64,000 nt of DNA, from contig JBMYJR010000004.1 of the NCBI GenBank assembly GCA_049594615.1, positions 37,326-101,325 on the forward strand, in the 5' to 3' direction. Positions within the stretch are counted from its first letter, which is position 1. The number at the start of each line of letters is the position of its first letter. This document shows positions 15,757 through 25,340 of this stretch, piece after piece. Source of the DNA: CAXPZW01 sp049594615 (GTDB lineage: Bacteria; Bacteroidota; Bacteroidia; Flavobacteriales_D; Sanyastnellaceae). Under the pieces are notes generated by a model. It did not search any database, was not told where the DNA came from, and saw nothing but the letters and a program-made list of their open reading frames with translations. The position numbers and the translations under genes are program-made.

Positions 15757-18582
15757 GTGCATTCCTTCTTAGAACAAGCCGTTTCCCAATTGCTCGACCG
15801 TCACGGCGACCGGCTTGACCGTGTAGCTTTGGTGTTGCCGGGCCAGCGTCCCATGGTGTTCCTGCGCGACTTATTGGCCCAGCGGCTGACCCGCACCACT
15901 TGGAGTCCGGCCATGTTTACCATCCAAGAAGCCACCGAACGCCTCAGCGGTTTTCGACGGATGGATGCCATGGAACTGTGGTTGACCAGCTATCGCATTT
16001 ACCGCGACACGGTGAAAGACCCCGAACCGTTGGATGCCTTTCTCACTTGGGCGCCTACGGTGCTGGCAGACTTCAATGAAATCGACAACTACGGCCTGCA
16101 CGGGGAAGACGTCTTCCGCAACCTGGCCAGCTTCACCGAAATCGACGCCTGGAGTTTTCACCTGGACCCGCTGAGCGAAGGGCAAGAACGCTTTCAGATA
16201 CAATGGGAGAGCATGGGGCGATTTTACACTGCCCTGCGCGCCCACCTCTCCGCCGAAGGAGCCGGCTACAACGGCCTGGTCAACCGCGAAGCCGCCGACC
16301 GCTACGAAACCCGCCTCGACACCCCGGACTGGCCTTACGAGCACGCCTATTTTATGGGCTTCAACGCGCTGAGCGCTTCGGAAGAAGCCGTGTTGTTTGG
16401 GCTCCAACAAAAGGACCGAGCCACCCTGCTCTGGGACGCCGACCCCACCTTTGTGGACCCCGAGGTCAACGAAGCCGGACTCTTCTTGCGCCGCTTTGCC
16501 GAACGCCACGGCGCACTTGAACTGCCCAAACGGTGGGCGCTTGAGTCTGATGGCATCCGCCTGCACACCACCGCAAGCCGTGCGGCGCAACCCAAAGTGC
16601 TGGCCTCACTCTTGGCGTCCATCCCGGCCGAGGAACTGTCCAAAACCGCCGTAGTGCTGGGCGACGAAAGCTTGCTCATCCCTGTGCTGGAAAGCTTGCC
16701 CCCACTGGGCGACCCTGAGTCCCCCCTGCCCTACAACCTCACCCTGGGCTATGCCTTGCGCTGGACGCCGGTGTACGACCTGATCCACCTGCTGCACAGC
16801 GCCCAAATCCGCATGCGAGGCCAAGGGGTTTGGCACCAAGACTTGCGCAGTCTGCTGCGTCATCCGGCTTTGGTCACTGCCCTTTCCGACCACGCAGAGG
16901 CCATCAACACCTTGCTGGGCACCATGCGGGACAACAACCACGCGTACTTGCCGGTGACCGAGCTCGAAGCACACATGAATGTACCGGTGATCGAGGCCAT
17001 GTGCCGCCTGCTGACCCAACGGTATTCCGCGCCACAAACCACTTGTGCGCTGCTTCTGGAAGTATTGGATGCACTGCGTGTGCCACTTGAGCACCACCCC
17101 TGGTTGCTGGAGATGGTATTCCGCACCCACCGAAGCATCACCGCATTGCAAACCTGGAGCGCGGGGCTGGCCCCAGACACCCCACTGGGCGAAGCGGCAT
17201 TTTGGAACCTCTGGCGACGCCTGGCTGGCCAAGAGCAACTCGACTTCCGAGGGGAACCCCTGAACGGATTGCAAGTCATGGGGATGCTCGAGACGCGGAC
17301 CTTGGGATTTGAGCGCCTGCTAGTGATTGGTGCCAACGAAGGACACATGCCGCGTACCCCGGTGCAAAACAGCTTCATCCCCTACGACCTTAAGCGCCAT
17401 TTTGGCCTGCCGGTACGCCACGAGCGTGACGCGATTTACGCCTACTACTTCTTCCGCTTGCTGACCGACGCCAAGCACGTAGACTTCATTTACACCGAGC
17501 AATCCGAAGCCTTCGGCAGCACCGAGCGCACCCGCTACCTCGGTCAACTCGAGGCCTTACTCGACACAACCTTCACCCCACAGCACTGGCAAAACACCTT
17601 GCCGGCAGAAGAACACAATGTCTGGCATGTTGCGGGCCACGATCCGGCCATAGCCCCGGCTGTGAAGCAATTGCTGCAAAACGGACTCTCGCCTTCAGCC
17701 ATGAACACCTTTGTGCGGTGTCCACTGGATTTCTACTTCAAGTACATCCTAGGGTTCCGCGAGCCCGACGAGGTCAGCGAAGGGGTGGACCAAGCCTTGT
17801 TTGGCACTTTGGTACACGGCGCACTCGAGCACCTCTACCTGGGCGGTGAACCGGCCGATCCCAAGCGCGATGCGCCCCTCAACATCCGCCTGACCCCGGC
17901 CTTCATTGACACCTGTTTGGATGCCCTGCCGCAGGTCTTCGTCCAAATGCGTACCCGCCGCTTGGCGGTGCCCGAAGATCCCAGCAAACCGGTGCGCTTG
18001 CCAGACATGCACACTGGCATCAACCGCCTGACCCTGGAGACCGCCGAGGCGTACGTAAAGCAATTCCTCCAAGCCGAGAGACACCATGCCCGCGAACACG
18101 TGCCGGAAATCCTGTTCTTGGAAAAGCAGCTCCAAGTGGCGGTAACACTGCCCGAAGGCAGCGCCGTGCGCGAATTGACATTGCGCGGCACCGTGGACCG
18201 CATTGACCGCGTCAACGGCCAGGTGCGCATCATCGACTACAAAACCGGTTCGGTAGACAACGCCAAACTGCGTTGGAGTGGGCCAGAAGCACTGGCCAAG
18301 CAAGACCGGGACAAGGCCCGCCAACTGTTGGTTTACCACCTTCTTGTGGAAAGCGAAACCTGGCTCAATGGCATGCCGGTGATTTCGGGGATGATCAGCA
18401 TCAAGCAGATTTCCAAGTGGTTCCAAGCCGGGCAAAAAGAAGGCCCAGGCGAACCGTTCACCGAAGAGCAGATTGAGGAGTTCAAAACCGTGCTCGCCAC
18501 CCTGATCGGCACCATGCTGGATCCGGAATATACCTGGCAACACGCCCTCGACAGTGACTTCTGCGCCTTCTGCACCCCGTGA
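15757..18582 (+). CDS. PD-(D/E)XK nuclease family protein (AddB-like)
   Basis: 941 residues from a GTG start. The N-terminal part resembles an inactive helicase-like AddB/RexB module (LVLPGQRPMVFLRDLLAQRL; later LLVIGANEGHMPR near 525, the counterpart of helicase motif VI regions). The C-terminal nuclease domain carries the conserved Cys of NTFVRCPLDFYFKY near residue 650, GTLVHGALEHL near 687, and the catalytic VRIIDYKTGS near 825. In AddB proteins this Cys and a C-terminal Cys cluster hold a 4Fe-4S staple; here the protein ends FCAFCTP, so only three of four ligands are visible. AddA/AddB complexes process double-strand breaks for recombination. No partner helicase gene is adjacent. Likely cytoplasmic. 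Confidence 0.85.
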   Translation: MHSFLEQAVSQLLDRHGDRLDRVALVLPGQRPMVFLRDLLAQRLTRTTWSPAMFTIQEATERLSGFRRMDAMELWLTSYRIYRDTVKDPEPLDAFLTWAPTVLADFNEIDNYGLHGEDVFRNLASFTEIDAWSFHLDPLSEGQERFQIQWESMGRFYTALRAHLSAEGAGYNGLVNREAADRYETRLDTPDWPYEHAYFMGFNALSASEEAVLFGLQQKDRATLLWDADPTFVDPEVNEAGLFLRRFAERHGALELPKRWALESDGIRLHTTASRAAQPKVLASLLASIPAEELSKTAVVLGDESLLIPVLESLPPLGDPESPLPYNLTLGYALRWTPVYDLIHLLHSAQIRMRGQGVWHQDLRSLLRHPALVTALSDHAEAINTLLGTMRDNNHAYLPVTELEAHMNVPVIEAMCRLLTQRYSAPQTTCALLLEVLDALRVPLEHHPWLLEMVFRTHRSITALQTWSAGLAPDTPLGEAAFWNLWRRLAGQEQLDFRGEPLNGLQVMGMLETRTLGFERLLVIGANEGHMPRTPVQNSFIPYDLKRHFGLPVRHERDAIYAYYFFRLLTDAKHVDFIYTEQSEAFGSTERTRYLGQLEALLDTTFTPQHWQNTLPAEEHNVWHVAGHDPAIAPAVKQLLQNGLSPSAMNTFVRCPLDFYFKYILGFREPDEVSEGVDQALFGTLVHGALEHLYLGGEPADPKRDAPLNIRLTPAFIDTCLDALPQVFVQMRTRRLAVPEDPSKPVRLPDMHTGINRLTLETAEAYVKQFLQAERHHAREHVPEILFLEKQLQVAVTLPEGSAVRELTLRGTVDRIDRVNGQVRIIDYKTGSVDNAKLRWSGPEALAKQDRDKARQLLVYHLLVESETWLNGMPVISGMISIKQISKWFQAGQKEGPGEPFTEEQIEEFKTVLATLIGTMLDPEYTWQHALDSDFCAFCTP

Positions 18583-18584
18583 CC

Positions 18585-18592
18585 TACATTTG
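18585..18592 (+). promoter_or_regulatory. Promoter -7 box of the 18598 glycosyltransferase
   Basis: TACATTTG fits TAnnTTTG. It starts 2 nt after the nuclease stop codon and ends 5 nt before the ATG. Confidence 0.6.
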
Positions 18593-18597
18593 CCGAC

Positions 18598-19914
18598 ATG
18601 GCCGAGCTCAAACGCGTGCTGATCATCACCTACTACTGGCCGCCTAGCGGTGGCGCAGGGGTGCAGCGTTGGCTCAAGTTTGCCAAGTACCTGCCCGAAT
18701 TTGGGTGGCAACCGGTGATCTACACCCCTTCCAACCCAGAATTCCCGAGTGAAGACCCCAGCCTGCTCAAGGACGTTCCGGTGCAGGCCGAGATCATCCG
18801 CCAACCCATCCGCGAACCGTACGACTACTACCGCAAACTGGTGGGCGCAGGCAAGGGCGAAAAGATCAATACAGGCTTTCTCACCGAATCCGAGCGCCCC
18901 AAACGCACCGAAAACCTATCGCGTTGGGTGCGGGGCAACCTGTTCATTCCCGACGCGCGTAAGTGGTGGATCAAGCCCAGTATTGTGTTTTTAAAACGGT
19001 ATTTGGCCGACCATCCGGTGGACGCCATCGTCTCTACCGGACCGCCCCACAGCATGCACCGGATCGCTTTGGGTGTCAAGCGTGTCACCGGTCTGCCTTG
19101 GATCGCCGATTTCCGCGATCCGTGGACCCAAATCGACTTCTACCAAGACTTGCACTTGACCCGCTATGCCGATCGCAAGCACCACCGTCAAGAACGCGAG
19201 GTACTCGAAGGCGCCGATGTGGTCACCGGCGCATGGCCCTCGATGCAAACCTTATTTTACCAACACGCCTCTCCCAAGCGGGTAGAGGTGATCACCAACG
19301 GGTACGACCCGGCAGACGTGCCCACTGAAGCACCTGCACTCGATGCGCAATTCACCCTGGCGCACGTGGGCTCATTTTCACCGGCGAGGAACCCCAAGGC
19401 CCTCTGGCAAGCATTGCAAGAACTCAAGTCCTCCCGTCCTGAGTTGGGCGAGGCCCTGCGCATCAAGCTCGCCGGAAAGGTGGATGTGTCGGTCCGCAAG
19501 GACATCGCTGCCTACGGACTGGACTCGCACCTAGACGTGCACGATTACATTCCGCACGCCGAGATCGGCGCCTTCCAAGCCAGCAGCCGCATGTTGCTGC
19601 TGGTGGCCAACCAGGCCCCGACAGCCAAGTGGATCATCCCCGGTAAAGTATTTGAATACTTCTCGGCCAAGCGCCCCATCCTGGCAGTATGCCCTCCTGA
19701 TGGAGACTTGGCCGCCATGGTGCGAGACGCCGGCGCGGGCACAGTTGTGGGTTTTGATGACGTACCTGGCACCAAAAAAGCCGTACTCGAGGCCTTCCTC
19801 GCTTTCCAAAGCGGCCAAACCCCTCCTCCTACACACGGCTTGGAACGCTACAGCCGTGTGGCCTTGACTGCCCGGCTCTCTGAGGTGCTCACGGCGGTTT
19901 GTGGCCGCATCTGA
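18598..19914 (+). CDS. Glycosyltransferase family 4 protein
   Basis: 438 residues with a GT-B layout. The N-terminal glycine-rich motif YYWPPSGGAGVQRWLKFAKY (residues 11-30) is characteristic of Bacteroidota GT4 enzymes. IVSTGPPHSMHRIAL and WIADFRDPWTQ cover the acceptor domain, and VITNGYDPADV precedes the C-terminal donor domain with IIPGKVFEYFSAKRPILAV. There is no signal peptide or clear membrane span. It probably adds a sugar to a surface glycan on the cytoplasmic face. The start is fixed by MAELKRVLIITYY and the promoter box 5 nt upstream. It opens the block containing WecB, a pyruvyltransferase-like protein and a second flippase. Confidence 0.93.
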   Translation: MAELKRVLIITYYWPPSGGAGVQRWLKFAKYLPEFGWQPVIYTPSNPEFPSEDPSLLKDVPVQAEIIRQPIREPYDYYRKLVGAGKGEKINTGFLTESERPKRTENLSRWVRGNLFIPDARKWWIKPSIVFLKRYLADHPVDAIVSTGPPHSMHRIALGVKRVTGLPWIADFRDPWTQIDFYQDLHLTRYADRKHHRQEREVLEGADVVTGAWPSMQTLFYQHASPKRVEVITNGYDPADVPTEAPALDAQFTLAHVGSFSPARNPKALWQALQELKSSRPELGEALRIKLAGKVDVSVRKDIAAYGLDSHLDVHDYIPHAEIGAFQASSRMLLLVANQAPTAKWIIPGKVFEYFSAKRPILAVCPPDGDLAAMVRDAGAGTVVGFDDVPGTKKAVLEAFLAFQSGQTPPPTHGLERYSRVALTARLSEVLTAVCGRI

Positions 19915-20071
19915 CGCGCGCTTGGGACGTTCTTTGCCACCGGGTCACAACTCATTGATGAATCTTTATCCCCGATTCACCTGAAATTGACATGAATTCA
20001 TCCATCTTGCCGCTTCTGGAGCGCCCGAACAGCATGCAGCCGTTGGGCACCGTCCACCCAAATCCGCGAAC

Positions 20072-21181
20072 ATGAAACGCGTGCTCATTTCGGTCGGTAC
20101 CCGACCCAACTTCATCAAGATCACCCAGTTCCGCCGGGTGGCCGCCGAACGCGGCGACCTGGAGGTACGCATCGTGCACACCGGACAGCACTACGACCGT
20201 TTTATGTCGTCGGTGTTTTTTGAACAGTTCAACTTGCAACCGGACTTCTTCTTGTCTCTTGAGGCACGAACCCCCGCGGCCCAAGTGGGCGAGATGGTGA
20301 CCAAGCTCGCCGAGCTCATGGATGCCTACGAGCCGGATATGGTAATCACCCCAGGCGACGTCAACTCGACCCTAGCCGCAGCCATCGCGTGCAACAAAAT
20401 GGGCATTCCACTCGCCCACCTCGAAAGCGGCCTGCGCAGCTTTGACCGCAGCATGCCGGAAGAAATCAACCGTCTGCTGACCGACGAGATTTCGGACCTG
20501 TTCTTTGTGACCGAGCAGAGCGGCATGGACAACCTCAAGACCGAGGGCAAGTCCATGGACCACGCCTACTTGGTGGGCAACACGATGATCGATACCCTGG
20601 TGGCCTTTGAGCCACAAATCGACGCTTCAGACATCTTGGAAAAATGCGGGGTCACCGCCGGCAACTTCGCCTTGATGACCATGCACCGTCCGGCCACGGT
20701 GGACAACCCCAATGGCCTGGATTTTATCACTCGTGTGGTGGAAGGTGTGACCGCAGAACGCCCGTTGGTGTTTCCCATCCACCCACGCACCAAGGCCAAG
20801 TTTGAGTCCTTTGGAAAATGGGAGACGTTCAAGGCCACCCCGGGCCTGATCCTCACCGAACCCCTGGACTACTACGCCTTCCAGAAACTGATCCGCGACG
20901 CGTCGTTCATCCTCACCGATTCGGGCGGTATACAGGAGGAATCCACCTTCCGCCAAGTGCCGTGCTTCACCCTGCGTGCAAATACGGAGCGCCCGGTGAC
21001 CTGCACGGTAGGCACCAACGAATTGGTGGAACTCGATGCCGATGTGGTGTTGAGCAAGATTGCGCGCGCGCATGAGAAAACCGGCCAGATCCCGCAACAT
21101 TGGGACGGCAAATCCACCGAACGTATCATGGACCATGTGGCCGCTTATTTGGGACTCCCGGTAAGCAAGGCCAAGGCCTGA
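20072..21181 (+). CDS. wecB: UDP-N-acetylglucosamine 2-epimerase (non-hydrolysing)
   Basis: 369 residues. The N-terminal signature SVGTRPNFIK (residues 7-16), HTGQHYD, ITPGDVNSTLAAAIA, LESGLRS and the late TDSGGIQEESTF are all hallmarks of the WecB/MnaA family. It interconverts UDP-GlcNAc and UDP-ManNAc in the cytoplasm and supplies ManNAc or ManNAcA for surface polysaccharides. No UDP-ManNAc dehydrogenase (wecC) lies in the window. The last 37 nt overlap the convergent gene at 21145-22287. The 157-nt gap upstream of the ATG holds no clear promoter box. Confidence 0.94.
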   Translation: MKRVLISVGTRPNFIKITQFRRVAAERGDLEVRIVHTGQHYDRFMSSVFFEQFNLQPDFFLSLEARTPAAQVGEMVTKLAELMDAYEPDMVITPGDVNSTLAAAIACNKMGIPLAHLESGLRSFDRSMPEEINRLLTDEISDLFFVTEQSGMDNLKTEGKSMDHAYLVGNTMIDTLVAFEPQIDASDILEKCGVTAGNFALMTMHRPATVDNPNGLDFITRVVEGVTAERPLVFPIHPRTKAKFESFGKWETFKATPGLILTEPLDYYAFQKLIRDASFILTDSGGIQEESTFRQVPCFTLRANTERPVTCTVGTNELVELDADVVLSKIARAHEKTGQIPQHWDGKSTERIMDHVAAYLGLPVSKAKA

Positions 21182-22287
21182 TCGAGATACGTGTGGGCCT
21201 GGCGATGCTGCCGGTCCACTGCAGACACTACCCTTTGACGCACGCCGTCCAGCTGGTCTACCAAGGCCTGGTGGGCGGCGTTGCCGATTTCTACAGAGGC
21301 GTTGTAATCGATCGAGAACTCGAGCATGCCCAAATAGTCGTAGCACTCCTTGCCTTTGCGCTCGTAGGAAATATTGAGCGCGGGCGTACCGCTCATCAAA
21401 GCCAGAATGCAAAAATGCAGGCGCGTACCTATGACGTAATCGAAGCTGCGCAACTGCTCACGCAAATCCTGCATGCGATGGAACTCGCGGTCCACGGTTG
21501 CAGCGATCCCTTCTTGCGCCAATTCTTCAGCAAACTCCGCAGCCAACGCAGAATCGTCCACGTATCCGGGCACGCCTTGGCAGGTGCTGAGGAAATGCAC
21601 CTTCCGGCCAGCTTCGTGCACCTCGCGCGCAAGGCTCAGGATGAGCTTTTTGAATTGATCGGCGCTGCGTGCGTCGTGGCTCCAGCGGCGAACGCTGATG
21701 GCGACAGTTCCGTTAGCGGGCAGAGGGGGCAGGGGTTTGAGTAAAAAGGCCGCGTCGTTGGTGCGCAAGACTTGCTGCGGATCCACCTGCCATTCGGCCA
21801 GACTTTGTTCGGAATGGGCGTCGCGGGCCAAGAGCAGCCCCAGGTGGTGCTTTTGGGCTTTGAACAACGCCAAGTCGCTCCCTTCCAGCGGGCCAAACGA
21901 CTGGCTGTACACCCCGACTTTCTTACCCATTCTGGCTGCTGTTCGCAGCTTGAGGACGTGACCGCGGATGCCGTAATAGCTATTGAAATACCCTCCTGGG
22001 CAGCCCAACACAATGTCAGCGTTGCGGTACGCCGGACGCATCTGAGGCGTGAAGCGCTCCATCAAAAAACGCAACGGCGGAAGTTTGCGGTAGATCCACC
22101 CTTGCACACCCTCAGGCGTGAGCGGCAATTCTGGGTATAGGGATTGGGTGGTTTGGAAATGGTAACTGGACACCTCTACGGCCACTCCACGTTCTAAGAG
22201 CCCTTCGTACAACGCAAAGAGCAAGGCGGCGTCGCCTCCGTTGACCGGAACCGCATTGGCGATGAGACAGGAAATGGGACGCTGCAT
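21145..22287 (-). CDS. Polysaccharide pyruvyl transferase family protein
   Basis: 380 residues. It shows the family pattern NGGDAALLFALYEGL (residues 16-30, cf. N-x-G-D-x-A), VLGCPGGYFNSYYG near 93, a central SVRRWSH near 200 (ISxR-type motif), and DYVIGTRLHFCILALMSGTP near 285 ('G-x-R-L-H' with the catalytic-site His). Family members (CsaB, WcaK, AmsJ) transfer pyruvate ketals onto sugars of exopolysaccharides or cell-wall polymers. Some family members have other donors, so the exact reaction is an inference. It is divergent from the glycosyltransferase at 22345 (57-nt gap) and overlaps wecB tail-to-tail. Confidence 0.88.
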   Translation of the reverse strand: MQRPISCLIANAVPVNGGDAALLFALYEGLLERGVAVEVSSYHFQTTQSLYPELPLTPEGVQGWIYRKLPPLRFLMERFTPQMRPAYRNADIVLGCPGGYFNSYYGIRGHVLKLRTAARMGKKVGVYSQSFGPLEGSDLALFKAQKHHLGLLLARDAHSEQSLAEWQVDPQQVLRTNDAAFLLKPLPPLPANGTVAISVRRWSHDARSADQFKKLILSLAREVHEAGRKVHFLSTCQGVPGYVDDSALAAEFAEELAQEGIAATVDREFHRMQDLREQLRSFDYVIGTRLHFCILALMSGTPALNISYERKGKECYDYLGMLEFSIDYNASVEIGNAAHQALVDQLDGVRQRVVSAVDRQHRQAHTYLDQALALLTGSPK

Positions 22288-22344
22288 GGACGGTGAGGAA
22301 TGCCGTAATTTGCGGGGAAGAACGGAAATTTTCCCTTTCGGCTC

Positions 22345-23409
22345 ATGGCCTCACCCCCCTCGAAGCAGCCCACAGTGGGCATGGTGTACGACAACCTGGC
22401 CACCTTCGTGGAACGCGACATCCGCATTTTGGAATCCGAGTACACCGTGCTGCGCATGCCTTTTGAAGCGCGGCCCAAGTGGCGGTTGCCCCTTGCGTTT
22501 GTTCGGCAATTTATAGCCCTGCTGCGCCAGCGGGGCAAGGTGAAGGTATACGTGCATCAAAGCGCGGGATATGTGTCCTTTTTGGCCTGCGTGCTGCGCC
22601 CTGTTTTGGGCTGCCGCAACATCATCATCGCCATTGGCACCGATGCTGCCCGCCTGCCCGAAATTGGCTATGGACACTTTTGTAAATGGCCGTTGCGTTG
22701 GTTTGCATCGGTGAGTTACCGGCGTGCGGATTTGGTGTTACCGGTGCACCGTTCACTCGAACGCAGCAGCTACCACTACGAGGCCGTTGAGTTCCCACAA
22801 CAAGGTTTTCGCGCGTTTGTCCCAGGCATCAAAACCCGCGTGGTGGAGATGGTCAACGGCTACGACAGCGACCGCTGGCGGGTCATCACTCCTGTTGAGG
22901 ATCGTCCCAAACAGTTTTTGACTGTTGCGGTCAAACTCGGCGAGGCGGGATTCTACCGCAAAGGCATCGATGTGATTTTGGAGGTGGCCCGACGCCAACC
23001 GGACCTTACCTTCACCTTGGTGACGGCCTTTCCAGATTTGGAAGCAGTACCGGCCAACGTAAACGTGATTCCCCCCATGCCCCAACAGGACTTGCTGGAA
23101 GTCTACAACCGCCACGCCTTTTACCTGCAAATGAGCATGTTTGAGGGCTTCCCCAACGCGCTGTGCGAAGCCATGCAATGCGGGTGCATACCCATCGGCA
23201 GTGCGGTAGCAGCCATTCCAGACATCATCGGGACCACCGGTTATGTGTTGGAGCGCAAGTCAGCCGATCAGCTCGAAGCCCTTCTGGCAAAAGCACACGC
23301 CCAAGGCCTGCCCGGCAGCGTGCGACCCGAACAGCGCATTGCTCACGAATTCCCCCTGGAACGCCGCCAGCGCGAGTTCTTGGATCACCTGAAATCTTTG
23401 GTGCGATGA
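22345..23409 (+). CDS. Glycosyltransferase (GT4-like)
   Basis: 354 residues. VVEMVNGYDSDRW marks the inter-domain linker, and GFYRKGIDVILEVARRQPDLTF begins the donor-binding Rossmann domain. MSMFEGFPNALCEAMQCGCIPIGS is the typical GT4 'E-G-x-P-x-x-x-x-E-A-x-x-x-G' nucleotide-sugar-binding stretch. The N-terminal half is shorter and less typical than in the other glycosyltransferases of the window. The stop codon overlaps the next start (ATGA), so the transferase and the following flippase are translationally coupled and likely act on the same glycan. A TAATTTG sequence about 40 nt upstream may be the promoter. Confidence 0.88.
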   Translation: MASPPSKQPTVGMVYDNLATFVERDIRILESEYTVLRMPFEARPKWRLPLAFVRQFIALLRQRGKVKVYVHQSAGYVSFLACVLRPVLGCRNIIIAIGTDAARLPEIGYGHFCKWPLRWFASVSYRRADLVLPVHRSLERSSYHYEAVEFPQQGFRAFVPGIKTRVVEMVNGYDSDRWRVITPVEDRPKQFLTVAVKLGEAGFYRKGIDVILEVARRQPDLTFTLVTAFPDLEAVPANVNVIPPMPQQDLLEVYNRHAFYLQMSMFEGFPNALCEAMQCGCIPIGSAVAAIPDIIGTTGYVLERKSADQLEALLAKAHAQGLPGSVRPEQRIAHEFPLERRQREFLDHLKSLVR

Positions 23410-24908
23410 GTGCAACCAAACGCCTGGGACTGGTCACCCGTCAAGCAAGCTTCAATGCCGTGCACATCTTGCTTGGCACTGTGGCCGGTGCAGTAAATAC
23501 CGTGGTGGTGCTGCCCCTCGCCTTTGCCGAACAGGACGGCCGCTGGGGCGTGATCATCGTACTGACCTCATGGGCGCTGATTTTTGCCCAACTGCTGAAC
23601 CTGGGCACCCCCAACACCCTGATGCGCTTCATGCCGCGCTACAAGGACGAGCCCGCCCAATCCCGCGCACTGCAGGGGTTCAGTTTCAGCATGTTGCTGC
23701 TGGGCATCGCGGCTCTGGGAGGCTGTTTGCTGCTGGGCAAAGCGTGGTTCCTCAGCTTCTTTCAGCAAGGCGATGCGGTCAAGATGCGCGATCACATTGG
23801 GCTGCTGTTCATGCTGTTTGCGTGCATGACGCTCAACGTGGGGTTCACCGGATTTTTGTGGGCACGCTTGAGCACGACCATCACGCAGTTTGTGCAGGAG
23901 ACCTTCCTGAAGACCACCTACCTCGCCGCAGCCTTTGCCTATTTGATGGGGTGGATCGACTACACGTGGTTGCTTTGGTTGTATACAGGCAGTTATGTGA
24001 TGAGCACATTGATCTTGGGAGGGCTCGCGGTTCAACGCGGCTTGCGCCCCTCGCTCCAGTGGAACGGACTGCCCTTGGGTGAACTGGTGAGTTATGGGTT
24101 GTTCTCGGTCTTGGACCGCGGAATTGCGGTGATCGTGCATCGTACCGATTTTGTGATGATGGCCATCCTGCTCAGCCTGTCAAAGGTAGAGGCGTACAAC
24201 CTGGCCTTTTACATCGCGGCGGTAGCCATGATCCCCCAAAAGGCCATTTCGGCCATTGTCAATCCGCTCATGGCCAAGGCGATTCACGCGCAGGACCGCA
24301 CCGAAATGCAGACCCTCTACACCAAATCCGCTCTGAACCAATTGCTGGTGGGCGGACTCATTTTTGGATGCACCTGGGCCAGCATCGACGAGGTCATGCT
24401 GCTGCTGCCCGAACGCTATGCCGGGGGCAAATGGGTGGTGCTGTTTATAGGCATTTCTCGCTTGGTGTACCTGATGTCAGGTGCTGCGGGCGCGCTGATC
24501 CAATTCAGCAAATGGTACCGCGCCAACTTTGTGCTGAACCTCGGGTTCTTTGCGCTGACGGTGGCGTCCAATTACTTCTGCATGTCGCCCGACTGGTTTG
24601 ATTTGGGCATGGAAGGAGCAGCGCTTGCTACCGCGGGTTCCTTTGTGATCTACAATGCAACCAAGGTGATGTACGTGCGTCAAAAGCACGGCATGCACAT
24701 GTTCAGTCGCAACTTGGTGGTGGCCCTTTTGCTCACCACCATTCCTGCAGCGGCCTTGCACGGCTGGCATCCTTTGGAGGGCATGCCGTTTTGGGCCATT
24801 GTGCTTAAAAGCGGCGGCTTGTTCGCGGTGGTGGTCACCACCGCGCTTTACCTTGAAATTTCTGAGGACGGGCAGCTGCTGGTCAACAAGCTTCTGCGCC
24901 GATCATGA
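23406..24908 (+). CDS. Polysaccharide flippase (Wzx/PST family)
   Basis: 500 residues with about 12-14 hydrophobic helices. The N-terminus TRQASFNAVHILLGTVAGAV and LNLGTPNTLMRFMPRY are typical of Bacteroidota oligosaccharide flippases (polysaccharide_synt/MATE fold). It should move a lipid-linked oligosaccharide across the inner membrane. Start at 23406 is chosen because it forms a 4-nt ATGA overlap with the upstream glycosyltransferase; the frame is open for another 81 codons upstream inside that gene. The 3' end overlaps the convergent DUF2147 gene by 6 nt. With the flippase at 7326 this gives two candidate export routes. Confidence 0.9.
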   Translation: MSATKRLGLVTRQASFNAVHILLGTVAGAVNTVVVLPLAFAEQDGRWGVIIVLTSWALIFAQLLNLGTPNTLMRFMPRYKDEPAQSRALQGFSFSMLLLGIAALGGCLLLGKAWFLSFFQQGDAVKMRDHIGLLFMLFACMTLNVGFTGFLWARLSTTITQFVQETFLKTTYLAAAFAYLMGWIDYTWLLWLYTGSYVMSTLILGGLAVQRGLRPSLQWNGLPLGELVSYGLFSVLDRGIAVIVHRTDFVMMAILLSLSKVEAYNLAFYIAAVAMIPQKAISAIVNPLMAKAIHAQDRTEMQTLYTKSALNQLLVGGLIFGCTWASIDEVMLLLPERYAGGKWVVLFIGISRLVYLMSGAAGALIQFSKWYRANFVLNLGFFALTVASNYFCMSPDWFDLGMEGAALATAGSFVIYNATKVMYVRQKHGMHMFSRNLVVALLLTTIPAAALHGWHPLEGMPFWAIVLKSGGLFAVVVTTALYLEISEDGQLLVNKLLRRS

Positions 24909-25340
24909 TACCCGAATCCAGGTCTGGGTTCGAAAGAAGAAGGCCACGTACCCGCGGACTTTGAGTTGGTTGGGGTTGTCTTCGTCCAACCACAGTTTGC
25001 AGTCGTACACCGTCCCGTTTTTGGGGTCGAGGATGGTGCCGTCGTCCCACTCGTTGTCATCGGCGTCGAAGATCATGCCTTCGACGATCACCATGCCTTT
25101 GATCTTTTGGTTGTGCTTGGCGCCTTCGCACTCCTTGCAAACCGGATCTTGGTCTTCATTGGGCTCGCGGAAGAGCTCCACAATGCGGCCGTACAGCTTG
25201 CCGTCTTTCTTGTAGATCTCGACAATGGACTTGGCCTTGCCGGTTTCATCGTCAATGGTTTTCCAACGGCCTTCTACCGATTGGGCGTGGATCAATGTGG
25301 CCACAAAGAGGCCTGCGAGGAGGAATGCGATTTTTTTCAT
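24903..25340 (-). CDS. DUF2147 domain-containing exported protein
   Basis: 145 residues. Signal peptide about 1-19 (MKKIAFLLAGLFVATLIHAQ). The DUF2147 pattern follows: GRWKTIDDETGKAKSIVEIY near residue 24, KLYGRIVEL, a C-x-x-C pair in DPVCKECEG, MVIVEGM, and the GTILDPKNGTVYDCKLWL block near 102-119. Members are small periplasmic beta-rich proteins of unknown function. Its ATG overlaps the stop of the YihY gene (ATGA), making it the third gene of a coupled nadC-yihY-DUF2147 unit on the reverse strand. Confidence 0.9.
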   Translation of the reverse strand: MKKIAFLLAGLFVATLIHAQSVEGRWKTIDDETGKAKSIVEIYKKDGKLYGRIVELFREPNEDQDPVCKECEGAKHNQKIKGMVIVEGMIFDADDNEWDDGTILDPKNGTVYDCKLWLDEDNPNQLKVRGYVAFFFRTQTWIRVS

